64,000 nt of DNA from Cricetomys ansorgei (GCA_026225945.1 JAMJFZ010001258.1:2990501-3054500); one strand, 5' to 3'; shown: positions 22,345 to 34,051, numbered from the stretch's first letter. Translations and numbers: made by a program. Notes: a model not told the origin generated them from the sequence alone.

Positions 22345-23205
22345 CATTCATGTGTGTGCAGGTGCATGTGTGTAGGTGCATGTTCCTGTGAAGGACAGGG
22401 TATACATGTGCAGGTGCGTGTTCCTGTGAAGGACAGGGTACACGTGTGTGGGTGCATGTTCCTGTGAAGGACAGAGGTGCATGTGTGTAGGTGCATGTTC
22501 CTGTGATGGTCAGGGTTCACATGTGTAGGTACATGTTCCTGTGAAGGACAGAGCTACACGTGTGTAGGTGCATGTTCCTGTGAAGGTCAGAGGTGCACGT
22601 GTGTAGGCGCATGATCCTGTGAAGGACAGGGTATACATGTGCACGTGCGTGTTCCTGTGAAGGACAGGGTACACGTGTGTGGGTGCATGTTCCTGTGAAG
22701 GACAGAGGTGCATGTGTGTAGGTGCATGTTCCTGTGAAGGACAGAGGTGCATGTGTGTAGGTGCATGTTCCTGTGAAGGACAGAGGTGCACGTGTGTAGG
22801 TGCATGTTCCTGTGATGGTCAGGGTTCACATGTGTAGGTACATGTTCCTGTGAAGGACAGAGCTACACGTGTGTAGGTGCGTGTTCCTGTTAAGTCCAGA
22901 AATGCACGTGTATAGGTGCATGTTCCTGTGAAGTCCAGAGATGCACGTGTGTAGGTGCATGTTCCTGTGAAGGTCAGAGGTGCATGTGTATAGGTCTATA
23001 TTCCTGTGAAGGACAGGGCACACGTGTATAGGTGCATGTTCCTGTGAAGGACAGAGGTGCATGTGTGTAGGCGCATGATCCTGTGAAGGACAGGGTATAC
23101 ATGTGCAGGTGCGTGTTCCTGTGAAGGACAGGGTACATGTGTGTGGGTACATGTTCCTGTGAAGGACAGGGTTCACGTGTGTAGGTACATGTTCCTGTAG
23201 AGGTC
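22345..23205. repeat. Minisatellite, about 22 units of 38/39 bp
   Basis: Each unit contains GTTCCTGTGAAGGACAG followed by a GTGCATGTGTGTAGGTGCAT-like half. The GTTCCTG start recurs about every 38 or 39 bases from 22382 to 23191. Blocks of several units recur: 22458-22580 and 22767-22889 are almost identical (309 bases, eight units apart), and the GTATACATGTGC variant recurs at 22393, 22625 and 23089. That is a higher-order structure made by block duplication. The minus-strand His/Thr/Cys-rich frames translate the repeat. Confidence 0.96.
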
Positions 23206-23459
23206 AGAGAACAATCTTGGTATTGTTCCTTCTCATGCTTTGCTTTTTTTTTTGAGAAGATCATCTTCTTACATTTGTCCCTTTCTTGCATTTTGAGATG
23301 AGAGTCCTTGATGGCTCGGAGCTTGCTGATTGGACTGTCTCTGCCTTCTCAGAGTGTGAAGTATAAGTGCTGCCACTACCACATCTGACTTTCTCATGTG
23401 GTTTTGGGCATTGCAGCCAGGTCCCTGTGAACACTTTACAGCCTCTGTGTGACCTTGAT

Positions 23460-23850
23460 CTAGTATATGTATGCACATCTTTTTATAATACGGTATTTGA
23501 GCCATTCAGAACTCAATTTAAGCTGTGATTTCAAGTGGTAATTTTGAACTTCATCTAGCCAACGGTCTTCATACTATTTTGGAACAGTCATCCTTAGCCA
23601 ATTTATTTATAGTTTTTATTATTGCACTAAATTGCCATAATTATTTGTGCCTATTTCTGTATTCTTTACTGATTAATTTGTTCTGATTTCATGTTGTTTT
23701 AATGGCTAGAGTTTTATGGATTAACATCTAGAACAATTATTCTTTTTTCCAATATATTTTCAGTATGTTTGTCCAAGATTTTTACTGGATATTTTAACAT
23801 TTTATTACTTTAAATGAACTGACAGTCATTTGTCAAGGTGTCCTTACTGT
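23460..23850 (-). mobile_element. Old L1 fragment, antisense
   Basis: AT-rich sequence whose phrases (ATTGCACTAAATTGCC, GTGCCTATTTCTGTATTC, TTCTGATTTCATGTTG, GGCTAGAGTTTTATGG, TTTGTCCAAGATTTTT) follow the reverse complement of mammalian L1 toward its 3-prime end. Ancient and without an open frame. Confidence 0.72.
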
Positions 23851-24929
23851 GCTAGCCTTGCCAGGGTTTCGTCGTGGTCACACTTGTTTCAGAAAAGCTT
23901 CCTTTGTGCTGTGAAGCCGTTTAATTAGCGTAGGGAATTTTATTTCCTCGAGGTTTAAGGGAATTCATTTGTAAGCCCAGGGCACTTTTTGGGTGGTTCC
24001 TCTAAAATAGCTCCTTAAAGTTATCTTGTTCTTATTGGTCAACGTAAGGTTTCCAGTTGTAGGCCATGATCTACTTCATCGTTTAAAAGAACAACATATG
24101 CTGCATCACAATGAGATCCACGGATTAGGAAGACAGCGCACACTGGACCCACAGAAGATATTTGAAAACCTCAGTTTCCTGAACGCCGTAGGGGAGTTAC
24201 AGAGTGTCTGACGGCAATGGCAGCTGGTGGTGCCAATCATGTGTGCGACCATCCTGTCTCCTCCACCCTCACGGGTCCCGTCTGGTAATGTCACCTTCCC
24301 CATTTGACCCACTGATGAATTCCCCACATCTTTTCAGACTCAGTTCAACCCCAGCCCCTCTCTGTAGGCCCCTCTGGTTCTCCTGCACATCTCTCCGGGA
24401 CACAGCTACGCCACCCGCTCCCGTCCAGTGTTTACAACACTGTAACGGTTTTCCTCAGTGTCTGTGTCCTTCACAGGACACTCCCACGTCTGCACACAGA
24501 GGCGGGGCCTTCCTCATTTTTATCTTCCTCTATGCAGTAGTTCAGATGTTCAATGGGAATTACTGAGTGCACAAAGCAAGGCTGTGTTCTCCTCCTGGAA
24601 GAGGAGAACGAAGCAGGCAGAAAAACTGCTTTTCAATGGGATTCCTTGGATGAAGGGGCCAGGCGAGGGAAGCAGGAGGTGGTCTCAGCTCTTGCTGAGC
24701 TCCCATGGAACTGGATGTAATGTGTTCATAGTGGAGAAGCAGAATGGACACACACGCCATGTGCACCGGCAGCTGGATGACTCATCTCCTGGCAGCCAGG
24801 GATGCACAAGAGAACACTGAAATGCAACAAACAGCCCCGTGTTTTTCAATACTGTCCAGAGGGACGGGTAGCGCTGTTTCTTCAGTATATGCCCGGGTCC
24901 CGTGCTTCCTCTTTAATCAGTAACCACGC
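23851..24929. other. Unique non-coding sequence
   Basis: No gene or repeat recognised. Plus-strand frames up to 120 codons (24204-24566, 24458-24820) overlap each other and show no domain. Confidence 0.45.
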
Positions 24930-25290
24930 ACATCCTTCATAATTTGTGTGAAAGTTTGATAGAAAAAAAAATGTTCTTTCATATTTTTGAGAAATGGTCT
25001 TTGGAGAAGTCGAGAGAACATTAACAATGAAATGGCAATTTAGAATAAGCAGCTTTTGATGAAATCGTGTTAATTACACATTCCACTTTAGCATACTTCA
25101 GTTTTGCACGTTATTCTGGGTCTCAGGCACTTGGCAATTTCAATTTTGCTTAAGAAAACAAGTAGACTGGAATTAACCACACACAGCTTGTGAGTGAAGC
25201 CACAGCGACAACCCAGTGATTAGGAGCCATCTAATTGACCTAGAGATAGAGCAATTAACTAGCAGGAGATTAAGGGAAAGCTCACCTGTG
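24930..25290. promoter_or_regulatory. Candidate conserved non-coding/enhancer element
   Basis: Repeat-free AT-rich block, CpG-sparse, dense in homeodomain-type cores: GTTAATTACAC, GAATTAACC, CTAATTGACC, CAATTAACTAGC, together with GCACTTGGCAATTT. Such density in a repeat-free island is typical of developmental enhancers. This is inference from texture only. Confidence 0.3.
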
Positions 25291-25983
25291 GATTCCATGC
25301 ACTTCCACACAGGCCCACGGACTATTTCACACTACCCAAAGCGAGAGTTATCCAGCTGGCTTTGCATCAGCAGAAGTGCGTGCCCGGGTTGGTGTTTGAA
25401 AACCTGACACTGCCACTCTCATTGGCCAGGTGGCCAGCATCACAAAATACACAGGATTTTGCTGCTAGCATCAAGAAACAGAATAAGAAGTATATCTCAG
25501 AGACCCATGAGCCCGTGTTCCTAGCTGAGCGAGCAGCTCTTGATGGTTGATGGTCTGGGCAGGGAGGGACAGTGTTCTCCGACAATGTGACCTCGTGCCA
25601 GTGCATAGTTGACAGTCGTGAATCTAAGAGCAGCACAAATTGGATTTGTGGGTTAGCAAGAAAGATAAGAAAGAAAGAGAGGGCACACAGCTGGGTGATA
25701 GATTTGGGAGGGGTTAGGGGGGAAATGGGAGGTGAATACGATAAACATACATCGCGTGAAATAGCTAAGAAAATATAACAGTTAAAGAAAGTCTACCCGT
25801 GATTTCAGCCCCATGCCTCCGACTGCTCCGTGGACAGCTGAGTGACAATCCCTTCCAGGGTATCTTCAGTCAGCAGCGATGCCGACTGAGGTAGCTGGCC
25901 CCAGGCTAACTGTGGACAAGGCTTTGGTATAGTGTACGATCCAGCTTCCTCGGACCCGTCTGTTTCCTCACCGTGCACGTGTT
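25291..25983. other. Unique non-coding sequence
   Basis: No gene or repeat recognised. Confidence 0.45.
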
Positions 25984-26240
25984 AGTCAGCTTAATATTGC
26001 TGTGTGAGAATGCCAAGGAAAGCCACCTAGAAGGCGGAAAGGTTTGTTTGGCCCACGGTTTTGGAGGTTTGAGTTCACAGTTGGTTGCTCTTGGTCCCGT
26101 AGTGGAGTGTGTCACGGTAGGGTGAATGGTGGTGGACACAGCTTACTTTGCGGGATCGAAGAGAAGAAAGACACAACAGGCCTGGGGTGGTGAGCATACA
26201 GGTGTTCTGTAAACAAGCTCCTGAACTGTAGAAATCCCGC
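25984..26240 (+). mobile_element. URR1-like non-autonomous DNA element, sense, diverged
   Basis: GTTAGTCAGCTTAATATTGC, GGCGGAAAGGTTTGTTTGGC and CACGGTTTTGGAGGTTTGAG follow the left part of the URR1-type consensus, which has a run like GGAAAGGTTTATTTTGGCTC. It is more diverged than the copy at 33308. Confidence 0.6.
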
Positions 26241-27872
26241 CCCCAAACTCCAGTCATTTTTGAGAAACAGGTTATAGTTTTCCCTAGGTTCTTCTGCCTG
26301 CTTCCTAGACCTTACCAATTCTGGACTAAAGCAAAGGTTCTTATTTGTCTCCACTACATCCGTTGCACCTGTCCGTGCACTCAGTAGGCACTCTGTGTTT
26401 GAAGAGGGTTCCTAAGGAAGGCACATCTCGTGCCAGTCACCTGCCTGCCTTGCAGGCCCTCCACAACCAGGGCTGTCTCTGGGGCTAAGTCCCTTCCTCC
26501 TGAACGGTCTCTAGACATGGCGGAGATCTCGGGTTAGAGGCTGCTGAGCCTTCATCAAGACTGTTCCTTGCAGCATATACTGAGCCATCCTGTGCTAAGC
26601 AAAACATAGACCTGCCTCATCGGACAACTTACCTATTCCCCCTCAGGAGACACGTAAGATATACAGGAGAAAACTGCTTTACGGTGAACATTTAATTGTA
26701 GCGGTCAAACCACCTTTTCAGTTACACGGCACTATTTCAGTTTAGAGAGGGAAAAGACAGACGCCCCAGAGATCATGGACATTCCTCAATGCTACATAGC
26801 TTACACATACAAAGCCTTGCTTCTGATTCCGTGTCGCATCTTTAAAATTCCTCACACTTTCAAAGTCCTTCACGACCATGCCCCATCACGCTTTCTAACT
26901 GTTTACCTGTGGCTGAGTGTTCCTGTCTTACACACGCCTCTCCCGTCTCACACTGACTGTCTTGAAGCCCAGCCTTTGCTCTCATCCATAGAGTGCAACT
27001 CCGTGCAGTTTCCAATGCCTTCGGAATTGCCAAGTACATGCCATTCTTCTCTACTCTTCATCTTTCTGTTCTTGGAGCGTCGGTACCCAGCAGAACAGGC
27101 TCTTCAACTCCTCTTTTCCCCAGTTCCCAACAAATACGTCCAGAGAGATCTCACCAGCAAGTTTTAAAATGTAACCTGTCTTGATTGAGTTTTAAAGTAT
27201 CAATATAATTTTAATATTAATGCATGAACTAACATTGTATTAGCCTGTGGAATATTTAATTATATCTTCATTATAATGTGGGGCAAATAAAATTAGTGCT
27301 ATACCTACAATACAGAGACAAGCAGGCTTGTAAAACAAGCTAATCTCTCCTCAGTTCCCAGTGGTGTCAATGTTCCCTGACCACGAATGCCTTCATCCAG
27401 CCGAAATCCATGTGCAGGGTACAGGCATGACTTACCGAGGGAGCCTAGATGTCCCAATAACCCCCCAAATACACACACACACCTACTTTCAAAGTATCCA
27501 GAGTCGGGCAGAATACAAATCACAGGCATGCAACTTAGCAGCCACGAATTCGTTATTCTCGAGGTAACAACGAAAGCAGTATGATCAAAGTTTTTAAAGT
27601 CACCGCACCAGTGAAGTCATTGGTACCTACACAAGACAGAAAATATACCACCAGAGGTTCAAAGCACAAACCACAAAAAGAAACTGCGGAATTTTAATAA
27701 AAGTTGTACTTGGAGAAACGGAACTGTCCTTCGTTGGGTAGAGTCTCTTATACCTCCAGCAGGAAACAGTAACTGACTGTTAACAAAAGTCTTGTTGCGA
27801 GATTTTAGAGTCAGCAGTGAACGGCGCAGGAGCCCCTCCCGTCCACCAACTGTCTGTGGACCTCCGCAGGCC
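26241..27872. other. Unique non-coding sequence
   Basis: No gene was found. A phrase near 26375-26395 (CACTCAGTAGGCACTC) recalls the end of an L2 or MIR but is too short to call. The 130-codon frame at 26775-27167 has no recognisable domain. Confidence 0.45.
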
Positions 27873-27898
27873 AGGGCAGGGGGGCGGGGGGGGCGGGG
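27873..27898. other. G-rich tract, possible G-quadruplex
   Basis: GGGGGG C GGGGGGGG C GGGG in a locally GC-rich patch (27820-27915). The long G blocks can be subdivided to give four tetrad-forming tracts on the plus strand. Confidence 0.6.
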
Positions 27899-30547
27899 CT
27901 CCCCTCCCGTTCACATCCACGCACCCTTGATTCATGAATGCCGTGGAGATGGCTCTGTTTCTCTGCTGCATCCATCATTCCCTGAGTGTGTGCTTCTGCA
28001 CCACTCATCCGCGGAGAACGGACGGGCTAAATTAATAATGCGATTACCTATTTACACGGCAGTGTTGAGAACGTGCAACGGTAGCCGATCAACGCCACAG
28101 ACTGGTGTGAGTCTTAGGAAAAGGAACGCACTCCTTGCTTACCTAGGTGAGCCTCAGTTAGGCCATCCTTCGCCAGTTCCAAAGAACACCAGCCTCCCCT
28201 CTGTTGGGTGAGATTTGAAAGTTTCTGATCACTTTAGGAAAACAAATTCCTAGAAAAAGGAACTGAATGATTTTCTACTGTTTGAAGACAAATTTTAAAA
28301 CAAAAGAAATTGATGCATAGAACCCTAATAAATGTTTCCAAGGCGGAAGAGTGGTTGAAAGGTGGTTCAGGGCGTCTCTGCGTGTCAACCCTCTGTTCCA
28401 AGCACAGAGAAACTTCATACATAATTTAACTTGCTCTATTGTCCATCCTGAAGATAACTATCTCCCTATTTATTTGCCAGAGTGTACACTTCCAAAGAGA
28501 GAAACACAGATGTCTCTGTGGATGCATTACACCGGCGTAGGGCATTTGGTGATGGCGACTGGACCTTTTCTAGAACACTGTACCCAGCACCCTGCTTCCC
28601 GACCTAATGTTCCCTTTTGCAAGTGCTCCCAATTTTAATTTCATCCATTAGCCACTCGGGCTCTGAACATAATGATGGCTGCTTTTCCAAAGATGACAAC
28701 TTTTCATTTGCTACTAAAACAATATGTTTAAAGTAAGATGAGTATATGATATTTTTACTTTTACTTCGGGAAGATAGAACACATTGTGCAAAAGAAAATG
28801 CTCATTGGTGCTGTAGGCAGAAGGTGCCCTCAGCTGCCCACACACCTTGACTTGTACCTTGAAAGCCAAACAAGGGTTTCTAAGGCGTTTCATGAGTCCC
28901 CTGCTAGCACCAGTAGTAGAAGATATCACCAGGGATAAAACGCAGTGACCGCCCCCAACTTGACAGCCGTAACTCTAGCAGCCACACTGAATATTCTCCT
29001 CATCAGAAACCTCCCTCAACACTAATTTGGCACAGAGGCAAACAGGCCGTTGAGCAAACCTGTAAACGGGAGATGTCAGGCACTAAAAGGTACCATTAAG
29101 CTGATAAAATACCTCTGCATAGAAGTGGGCACCGTTACGGGGCTGTATTTCTTAGTACCTAAAGTTTATTAGCTCATTCTCCAAACCTGACAGTGTCCTT
29201 CATGAACTATCAAACATATCATAACACACGCTATTAAAAGAAATAGAAAGTGTACGTTTTCCTAAAAAGTCTTCTCCTGCAGCGAGCGGACTAACCGAAC
29301 TTGGAAACAAATAACGTGAAATAACAGGCAGCAGCAGTCTTCAAAAGATGACTCCGGAGGAATAAAAACTCTTACTGTGTAGGCACCGTGAACACATAAG
29401 AGCCTTTCTGCACATTTCAACAAAGCCATGATGAATATAGGTAATGGATGAGCGTGGTGGACTACTAAGTGCTCAATCAAACGTCTTTGTGTTCAGTAAA
29501 TAGCTTTAAAAATTAACCAGATTAGAGTTGGTGAAAAATGGGATCCCTGACTTCTCATTCCACACCTAATAGGTTCCCACTCTTATTATAACAGACTGTC
29601 ACCCAGCTCTGTGCTTCTCCGGCCCGCCTCCCGCTGGGCCGGGTGCACAGAGATAAATGGGTTTCTGGAAACTTCTGCGGCTTCCCTGTAATAGGCTCCT
29701 TCATAGTGCTCTGACTAAATATAAAATTAAGCCCCAAACTAGCACATTTGCACAAACATAGGTGAGCGTCTCCATCACAGGAGCGGTAAGGGACTTAGCA
29801 GCCATTGTCTCAGCCGGAGCACAGCCCAGGCTGCCTTGGCCTTGCCCTTTCTCACACACCCCTAAAACCCACTATCCAAAGTGACACCGGTAAGCTGGAG
29901 AAAGCCATCTCAGCATTAGAGCACGCTACCTAATTGAGAACGCATGTGTCCTTCAGGACTTAAGTCTCCAACGTGCTCTCCTGCCGAATCTACTTTTAAA
30001 GCTCAAGGGGGTTACGGCCGGTAGATGACTTACGCCCCCTTCCTGTGTTCATTCTCAGCTTGATATATACGCAGGTGTTCCGTCAACGAGCATGCAGCTG
30101 AGTGTCGGCGCACAGGTTTAGGGCAGACAGCCAGGAGCCACGTGGTCCACATCCAGATAGACAGAGCACTGAGCTAAGAAGGCCGGCACTGCAGAACTGT
30201 TGAGAGAATTATCCATAACAGCAGATGCAGAACATCCACACGCTGTCTAGCACAGGGCATCATTCTGAAATTTTTAATGCCACTTCGGCATAGGAAAGCA
30301 TGACATTACGTAAGCTGACCTGGTTGGTGGCAAGTTGCCAATCATGTGAGTCAGCACTGCGCAATTGTATCAGCAGGAGAAACCCTACAATAGGTTAGGA
30401 AACTCACCTGCTGCTCTGAATCTGCCTCTTTCACTTTTATCCTCTGGATTCCGCCACCCATGCAACCTGCTGCTGAACTCATTGTCAGATGGGTCAAAGT
30501 TGGACACGTCAGCATCACAGTGACTCAGACTCATCAGCGTTAAGGCC
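27899..30547. other. Unique non-coding sequence
   Basis: A 2.6-kb stretch in which I recognise no gene, RNA or dispersed repeat. CpG is moderately retained throughout. Confidence 0.45.
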
Positions 30548-30727
30548 GATTTTGTTGCTGTGGACAAAACACTCGACGGATACAACTTAAGGCGAGAAAG
30601 GCTTGTTTTGGCTCACGGTTTCAAAGGTTTCAGTGTGCAGTGGGCTGTGGTGAGGAAGAACATCACAGTGGAGGGGCACGGCAGAGAAATGCAGCTCACA
30701 CAGTAGCCGGCAGGAAGCAGAGAGATG
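30548..30727 (+). mobile_element. URR1-like non-autonomous DNA element, sense
   Basis: TTGTTGCTGTGGACAAAACAC, ATACAACTTAAGGCGAGAAAGG, TTTTGGCTCACGGTTTC and GGTGAGGAAGAACATCAC track the URR1-type consensus. The element's right part appears to be replaced by the tandem array that follows. Confidence 0.65.
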
Positions 30728-30892
30728 GGATAGCCGTGGTCGCACCCCACCCAGTCCCTGTCTCCTAGGATAGCGGTGGTCACGCCCCACCCCGTGTTCC
30801 CATCTCCTAGGATAGTGGTGGTCGCGCCCCACCCGTGTCCCCATCTCCTAGGATAGCGGTGGTTGCGCCCCACCCAGTCCCTGTCTCCTAGG
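30728..30892. repeat. Four-unit minisatellite of about 41 bp
   Basis: Units start GGATAGC(C/G)GTGGT at 30728, 30768, 30810 and 30851 and end TCTCCTA. Each carries a CpG-bearing GCCCCACCC block. Units 1 and 4 share CCAGTCCCTGTC, whereas units 2 and 3 share the GTGTTCCCATC form. The array sits immediately after, and perhaps within, the URR1-like element. Confidence 0.93.
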
Positions 30893-31699
30893 AGTATGGT
30901 GTCCCAATCCTGGCTGGCACCTCTCAGTGTGGTCAAGGAGACAGACAACGTAGCCGTCTTTCTCCTGCCTCAAGAGTTTGTCACACGGTAGGGTTTTCTA
31001 GTTTTCACACATATCTGAATCTATCTATACCCTGAGCCCTGGAAGAATGATTCTCAGTGATTCCGTAATTCGGAAGGTATCACAGGACTGTTTCCAGTCA
31101 ATGAAAAGTCCGAACAAGTGACATCCGCTTCTGGAACGGAATGTCTGAGGGAGAAGCACTGTTATGCCCGGGATACTCTTCTCAGCCTCACGCTAGAAGA
31201 CACAGGGGGTTTGGACGCTAAGTTAGAGGAGAGAGTGCTTTAGTCAGCGCACAGCACAGTGAACACAAGTGAAATTACACTTTTATTTATCTTCCGTGGG
31301 AAGAGATGGCTACTTACATCGATTAATACACGGGCAGAAATATGCCTAGCGATGATAATTATTATAGATTATTAATAAATCCCAGGAGTATGTGAGGAGG
31401 GCTTCATCTGGGGAAACGGCGTGGTCTCCATCCAGTTCAGCCTCGCTGAGCTCTGTGACGGCAGAGGAGGAGGGCACCCTTCCGCATGGAAGAGCTACTC
31501 CTGCCTAGAGGGTGAGCCGCTCGTCACAGCCTGCGGCACGCTACCGCCATCCACAAAGCACTGATGACTGAATGTCACGTGAGGTTACTGTGGAGGAATA
31601 AAGTCACGTCATCCTGGGCCAAACGTCAGCGAGGGAAACAGACATTCATCCAGACTCCCAAAAATGAACGTTGGGTCATAACTGCGACAACAATGCCAG
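30893..31699. other. Unique non-coding sequence
   Basis: No gene or repeat recognised. CpG content is relatively high for intergenic rodent DNA. Confidence 0.45.
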
Positions 31700-31835
31700 A
31701 AATAAGCTCTGAAATGCGAGGTCACAGAACAGGGGTGGCCTGATTAAGAAGGTTAGGGAACTCTCTGAGGAGGAAAGAATCAAGCCAGGATCTCAGGAAG
31801 ACCAGGAACTAAACAGGAAAGCTGCACGGTGAAGA
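31700..31835 (-). mobile_element. Probable L2 fragment, antisense
   Basis: AGGGAACTCTCTGAGGAGGA, CAGGATCTCAGGAAGACC and GGAAAGCTGCACGGTGAAGAG recall the reverse complement of the L2 3-prime region, which has GGCCTCTCTGAGGAGGTGAC. Old and diverged. Confidence 0.45.
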
Positions 31836-31857
31836 GGGAGAGAAGTATGAAGAGATT

Positions 31858-32190
31858 GCTACCATAGAGAATACGGCCCTGCACAGGCAGGTGTGGTATC
31901 TCACGCTACCATAGACAATACGGCCCTGCACAGGCAGGTATGGTATCTCAGGCTACCATAGAGAAGACGGCCCTGCACAGGCAGGCAGGGTACCTCATGC
32001 TACCATAGACAATATGGCCCTGCACAGGCAGGTGTGGTATCTCAGGCTACCATAGAGAAGACGGCCCTGCACAGGCAGGCAGGGTACCTCATGCTACCAT
32101 AGACAATATGGCCCTGCACAGGCAGGTATGGTATCTCAGGCTACCATAGAGAAGACGGCCCTGCACAGGCAGGCAGGTGTGGTATCTCTA
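31858..32190. repeat. 47-bp tandem array with 94-bp higher-order repeat
   Basis: Seven units start GCTACCATAGA at 31858, 31905, 31952, 31999, 32046, 32093 and 32140, exactly 47 bases apart. Two types alternate: one with GAGAAGACGG and AGGCAGGGTACCTCAT (units 3 and 5), and one with GACAATATGG and ATCTCAGG (units 4 and 6). This is a dimeric super-repeat. Unit 7 begins as the first type but ends as a hybrid four bases longer. Confidence 0.97.
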
Positions 32191-32507
32191 TCAACATACT
32201 GCATTTTCATCTTCCTTATAAAGGACATGGGACGTCACGGGAATATTTTATCAAGATGGTGAAAAGATGCAATCTACATCCAAGATTACTGCTGTTTCTG
32301 GTGTGGATAGGAGGAGGAGGCTGACTGGGAAGAAGCTGCCCTGTGTCTAGAGCAGACCATGATGCTCCAGAGAAAGCTGTGCACTAGAGAGGGAGAGGAC
32401 GGGACAAAATAAAGAAGAGTGGACGGCTAGGCCAGGCAGCAGGACAAGGAGAGCTGGAGTTTCCCTTACAGAAAACAAGACAACACGCGGAGCCAGGGCT
32501 GACGTCT
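32191..32507. other. Unique non-coding sequence
   Basis: No gene or repeat recognised. Confidence 0.45.
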
Positions 32508-32800
32508 GAACGTTTGCGTTCCCAAAGCCCACGTGTTAAAATCTAACCAAGACGGTGACTGTTAGAATCAGGGTGTCATCAGGGAAATGGAGGCCTCATG
32601 AGGAGCTCAGTGCTTTTATAACAAGGTCCAGAGACCTGCCTGGCTTCACCCAGTGCGTGAAGACACAGTGAGAAGATCTCTAATATCTGAGCTGACCAGA
32701 AGCTGAATCTGCTCGCGCCTGGAGAGGAATGCAAGCCTTGTTTATAGGCCACCAAGATTAGAGTGCTTTGTTACAGGAGCTCAAATGAGTTTGTGGTGAC
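32508..32800 (+). mobile_element. MaLR-type solo LTR (MLT1-like), sense
   Basis: GCGTTCCCAAAGCCCACGTG, TGTTAAAATCTAACC, GGAGGCCTCATGAGGAGC, GCTTTTATAACAAGGTCCAG, GAAGACACAGTGAGAAGATC, CTGAATCTGCTCGCGCCT, and TTTATAGGCCACCAAGATTA reproduce in order the landmarks of mammalian MaLR LTRs, whose consensus contains GAGGACACAGTGAGAAGACG and TTTATAAGCCACCCAG. No internal viral gene flanks it. It is an old solo LTR. Confidence 0.8.
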
Positions 32801-33307
32801 GTTGAAAGAGCCAGGAGGAGGCAGAGAGCCAGCTCAAGTGTCTGCTCCCTCGAGCGGTGTTTCTCAAACTTGGATATGTGCTCAGATCACCCGGAGACCC
32901 TGTTCAGACGTGGATTCTGACCCAGGAGGTCTGAGATGGTCCATGACTCACATTTCTAAGATCTCACAGGCGATGGCACTGTGTGAGCCATGCACATGGC
33001 ACGCACGCCGTAAACACGTGCAAGGGGCAGCTACAAAAAATAAAAAATGAAGACCAAACCAAAGGAGGAAGTAAGGTGAAGAACCTGTTCTCATTTTTGA
33101 CAGGAGTGTCAAAGGCTCAGACTGTTTATAACATTTGACAGCAACCTTAATACCTCACAAGGGTCTCTAAAGACACGGTTTATTCTAAATGTGCTCAATT
33201 TACATCTAAATCTGTGCGCAGACATAGACTGTGATGTCACAGTGAGAACAACCAAGAAATGAAAAACTACACAAACACGTTTAAAGGGAAACTTACATGT
33301 CTTTCGT
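32801..33307. other. Unique non-coding sequence
   Basis: No gene or repeat recognised. Confidence 0.45.
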
Positions 33308-33711
33308 CTTGGTTCGAGTTACTATTGTGGTGAGGAAACACCATGGCCGAGAGCAAGTCGAGGAAGAAAATTCTTATTTGGCTTAAACATCACATCATAG
33401 CCCATCGCTGAGCGAAGTTAGGGCAGGAACTCAAACACGGCAGGAACCTGGAGGCAGAGCTGATGAGGGGGCCATGGAGGAGTGCTGCCTGCTGGCTTGC
33501 TCACTCTGCTTTCTTACAGAACCCAGGACCACCAGTCCAGGGATGGCACCACCCACGATGGGCTGGGCCCTCCACCATCCAACGCTAATTAAGAAAATGC
33601 CTTACAGGCTCGCTTGCAGCCTGATCCAGCAGAGGTGTTTCTGCAATTGACATTTCCTCTTCTCAGATGAATTTAGCCTGTGTCAAGCTGACACAAAGCT
33701 AGCCAGCACAT
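33308..33711 (+). mobile_element. URR1-like non-autonomous DNA element, near full length
   Basis: The best copy in the window. It has AGTTACTATTGTGGTGAGG, AACACCATGGCCGAGAGCAA, GGGCAGGAACTCAAACACGG, AACCTGGAGGCAGAGC, CCATGGAGGAGTGCTGCCTG, GATGGGCTGGGCCCTCC, TTAAGAAAATGCCTTACAGG, and AGCCTGTGTCAAGCTGACAC. These match in order my memory of rodent URR1 (hAT type). No transposase is encoded. A partner transposase would have moved it. Confidence 0.8.
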
Positions 33712-33926
33712 CCCTTAATGCTGACTGATTCTTACCGACACTTAAATGAGTAGAAGCATGAAACACGGTGATTATGGTTCTTTACTCCAAAAACGGAAAG
33801 CATCTACAGATTAAACACATTTACAAATAGAACTCCAACCAACACCACTAATTTAGGGTCGGTGGGATACTTGTGAACCTTGAGTTCTGCCTGCTATGCA
33901 CACACGGGGCACAGAGCGCCTAGGGT
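33712..33926. other. Unique non-coding sequence
   Basis: No gene or repeat recognised between the URR1-like element and the local repeat. Confidence 0.45.
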
Positions 33927-34051
33927 GGTTAGGTCTCAGTACGTCCCACCAGCTTTGGGAGTCACATCAGCTCATAGGTCTTGGTACGTCCCGCCACCAT
34001 CGTGGTTAGGTCTGGGTACGTCCCACCACCATCTTGAGTCACATCAGCCCA
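33927..34051. repeat. Degenerate 77-bp local duplication
   Basis: GGTTAGGTCTxxGTACGTCCC starts at 33927 and again at 34004, and each is followed by GAGTCACATCAGC. A third GGTCTTGGTACGTCCCGCCA lies between them. The core is therefore repeated three times with two larger duplicated blocks. Confidence 0.75.

Noticed and set aside
22314..23291. Repetitive minus-strand protein of His/Arg/Asn/Cys motifs
   Set aside because: It arises from the 38/39-bp minisatellite. Units of 38 bases break the frame repeatedly.
32508..32800. Possible endogenous retrovirus
   Set aside because: Only a decayed solo MaLR LTR is present, here and at 54133-54480. No gag, pol or env sequence flanks either.
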